Assembly: GCA_937952135.1 (NCBI GenBank)
Contig: CALFYL010000205.1
Span: 1-14,082, forward strand
Source of the DNA: an uncultured Planctomycetia bacterium
Lineage (GTDB): Bacteria > Planctomycetota > UBA1135 > GCA-002686595
DNA length: 14,082 bases
Direction: 5' to 3'
Within the stretch, counting starts at the first letter, position 1. Each line of letters opens with the position of its first letter. The position numbers and the translations under genes are program-made. The notes under the pieces are model-generated. The model saw only the letters and a list, made by a program, of their open reading frames with translations. It ran no database searches and was not told where the DNA came from. Of the stretch, positions 14,054-14,082 are shown piece after piece.

Positions 14054-14082
14054 ATGACCGATCAATTGCCCCCGGACGCCGA
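14054..14082 (+). CDS. possible start of a downstream gene (partial, nine residues)
   Basis: An ATG at 14054 opens a frame reading MTDQLPPDA that runs off the window. The upstream bases GAGAG (14039-14043) could serve as a weak ribosome-binding site. Nothing can be said about function, and the start itself is uncertain. Confidence 0.3.

Noticed and set aside
13731..14057. Forward frame of 108 codons before the last ATG
   Set aside because: It has no motif, is Arg/Pro/Ser-rich and lacks a ribosome-binding site; it looks like chance open frame in GC-rich DNA.

Overview
This is a GC-rich bacterial chromosome segment in which every supported gene and RNA lies on the + strand. It looks like a core region, with no phage, transposase or CRISPR. 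The gene content (a type IV pilus-type secretin, sigma-54, a nitrogen-type PTS) points to a Gram-negative bacterium. The phylum cannot be fixed from sequence alone. Planctomycetota, or a high-GC lineage such as Myxococcota, would fit, but this is a guess.

Layout. (1) 1-3818 is an information-processing block: the 3' end of tadA, tRNA-Ser(CGA), tRNA-Ser(GGA) with a terminator, the 4.5S SRP RNA, then dnaX, ybaB and recR. This order (tadA, Ser tRNA, SRP RNA, dnaX, ybaB, recR) resembles the classical Bacillus subtilis arrangement. (2) 3879-7912 is a sigma-54/PTS-Ntr block: rpoN, truA, an HPF-type ribosome hibernation factor, an EIIA-Ntr protein (ptsN) and an HPr. It parallels the enterobacterial rpoN-hpf-ptsN-rapZ-npr operon, but truA is inserted, rapZ is absent, and a strong terminator separates hpf from ptsN. 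Three short-period tandem repeat arrays flank hpf. (3) 8229-13305 is an envelope-machine operon: pilM, pilN, a long PilO-like gene with a C-terminal PilP-like part, and a PilQ/GspD-type secretin. The pilM, pilN and pilO genes overlap by ATGA. (4) 13306-14053 is a gene-poor interval with a strong stem-loop after the secretin; a possible new reading frame opens at 14054.

How the parts work together. TadA modifies tRNA wobble adenosine and TruA makes pseudouridine in tRNA. SRP RNA targets membrane and exported proteins, including those of block 3. DnaX loads the replicative clamp, and YbaB/RecR act on DNA organisation and repair. Sigma-54, EIIA-Ntr, HPr and HPF form a nitrogen/carbon and stationary-phase control set. 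PilM, PilN and the PilO-like protein form the inner-membrane alignment complex under the outer-membrane secretin. The pilus motor and pilin genes are not in this window.

No wholly new system is evident. The most noteworthy items are the PilO/PilP-like composite protein, the secretin with two near-identical N0-like modules, the tandem-repeat arrays around hpf, and the highly structured spacer between the two serine tRNAs.
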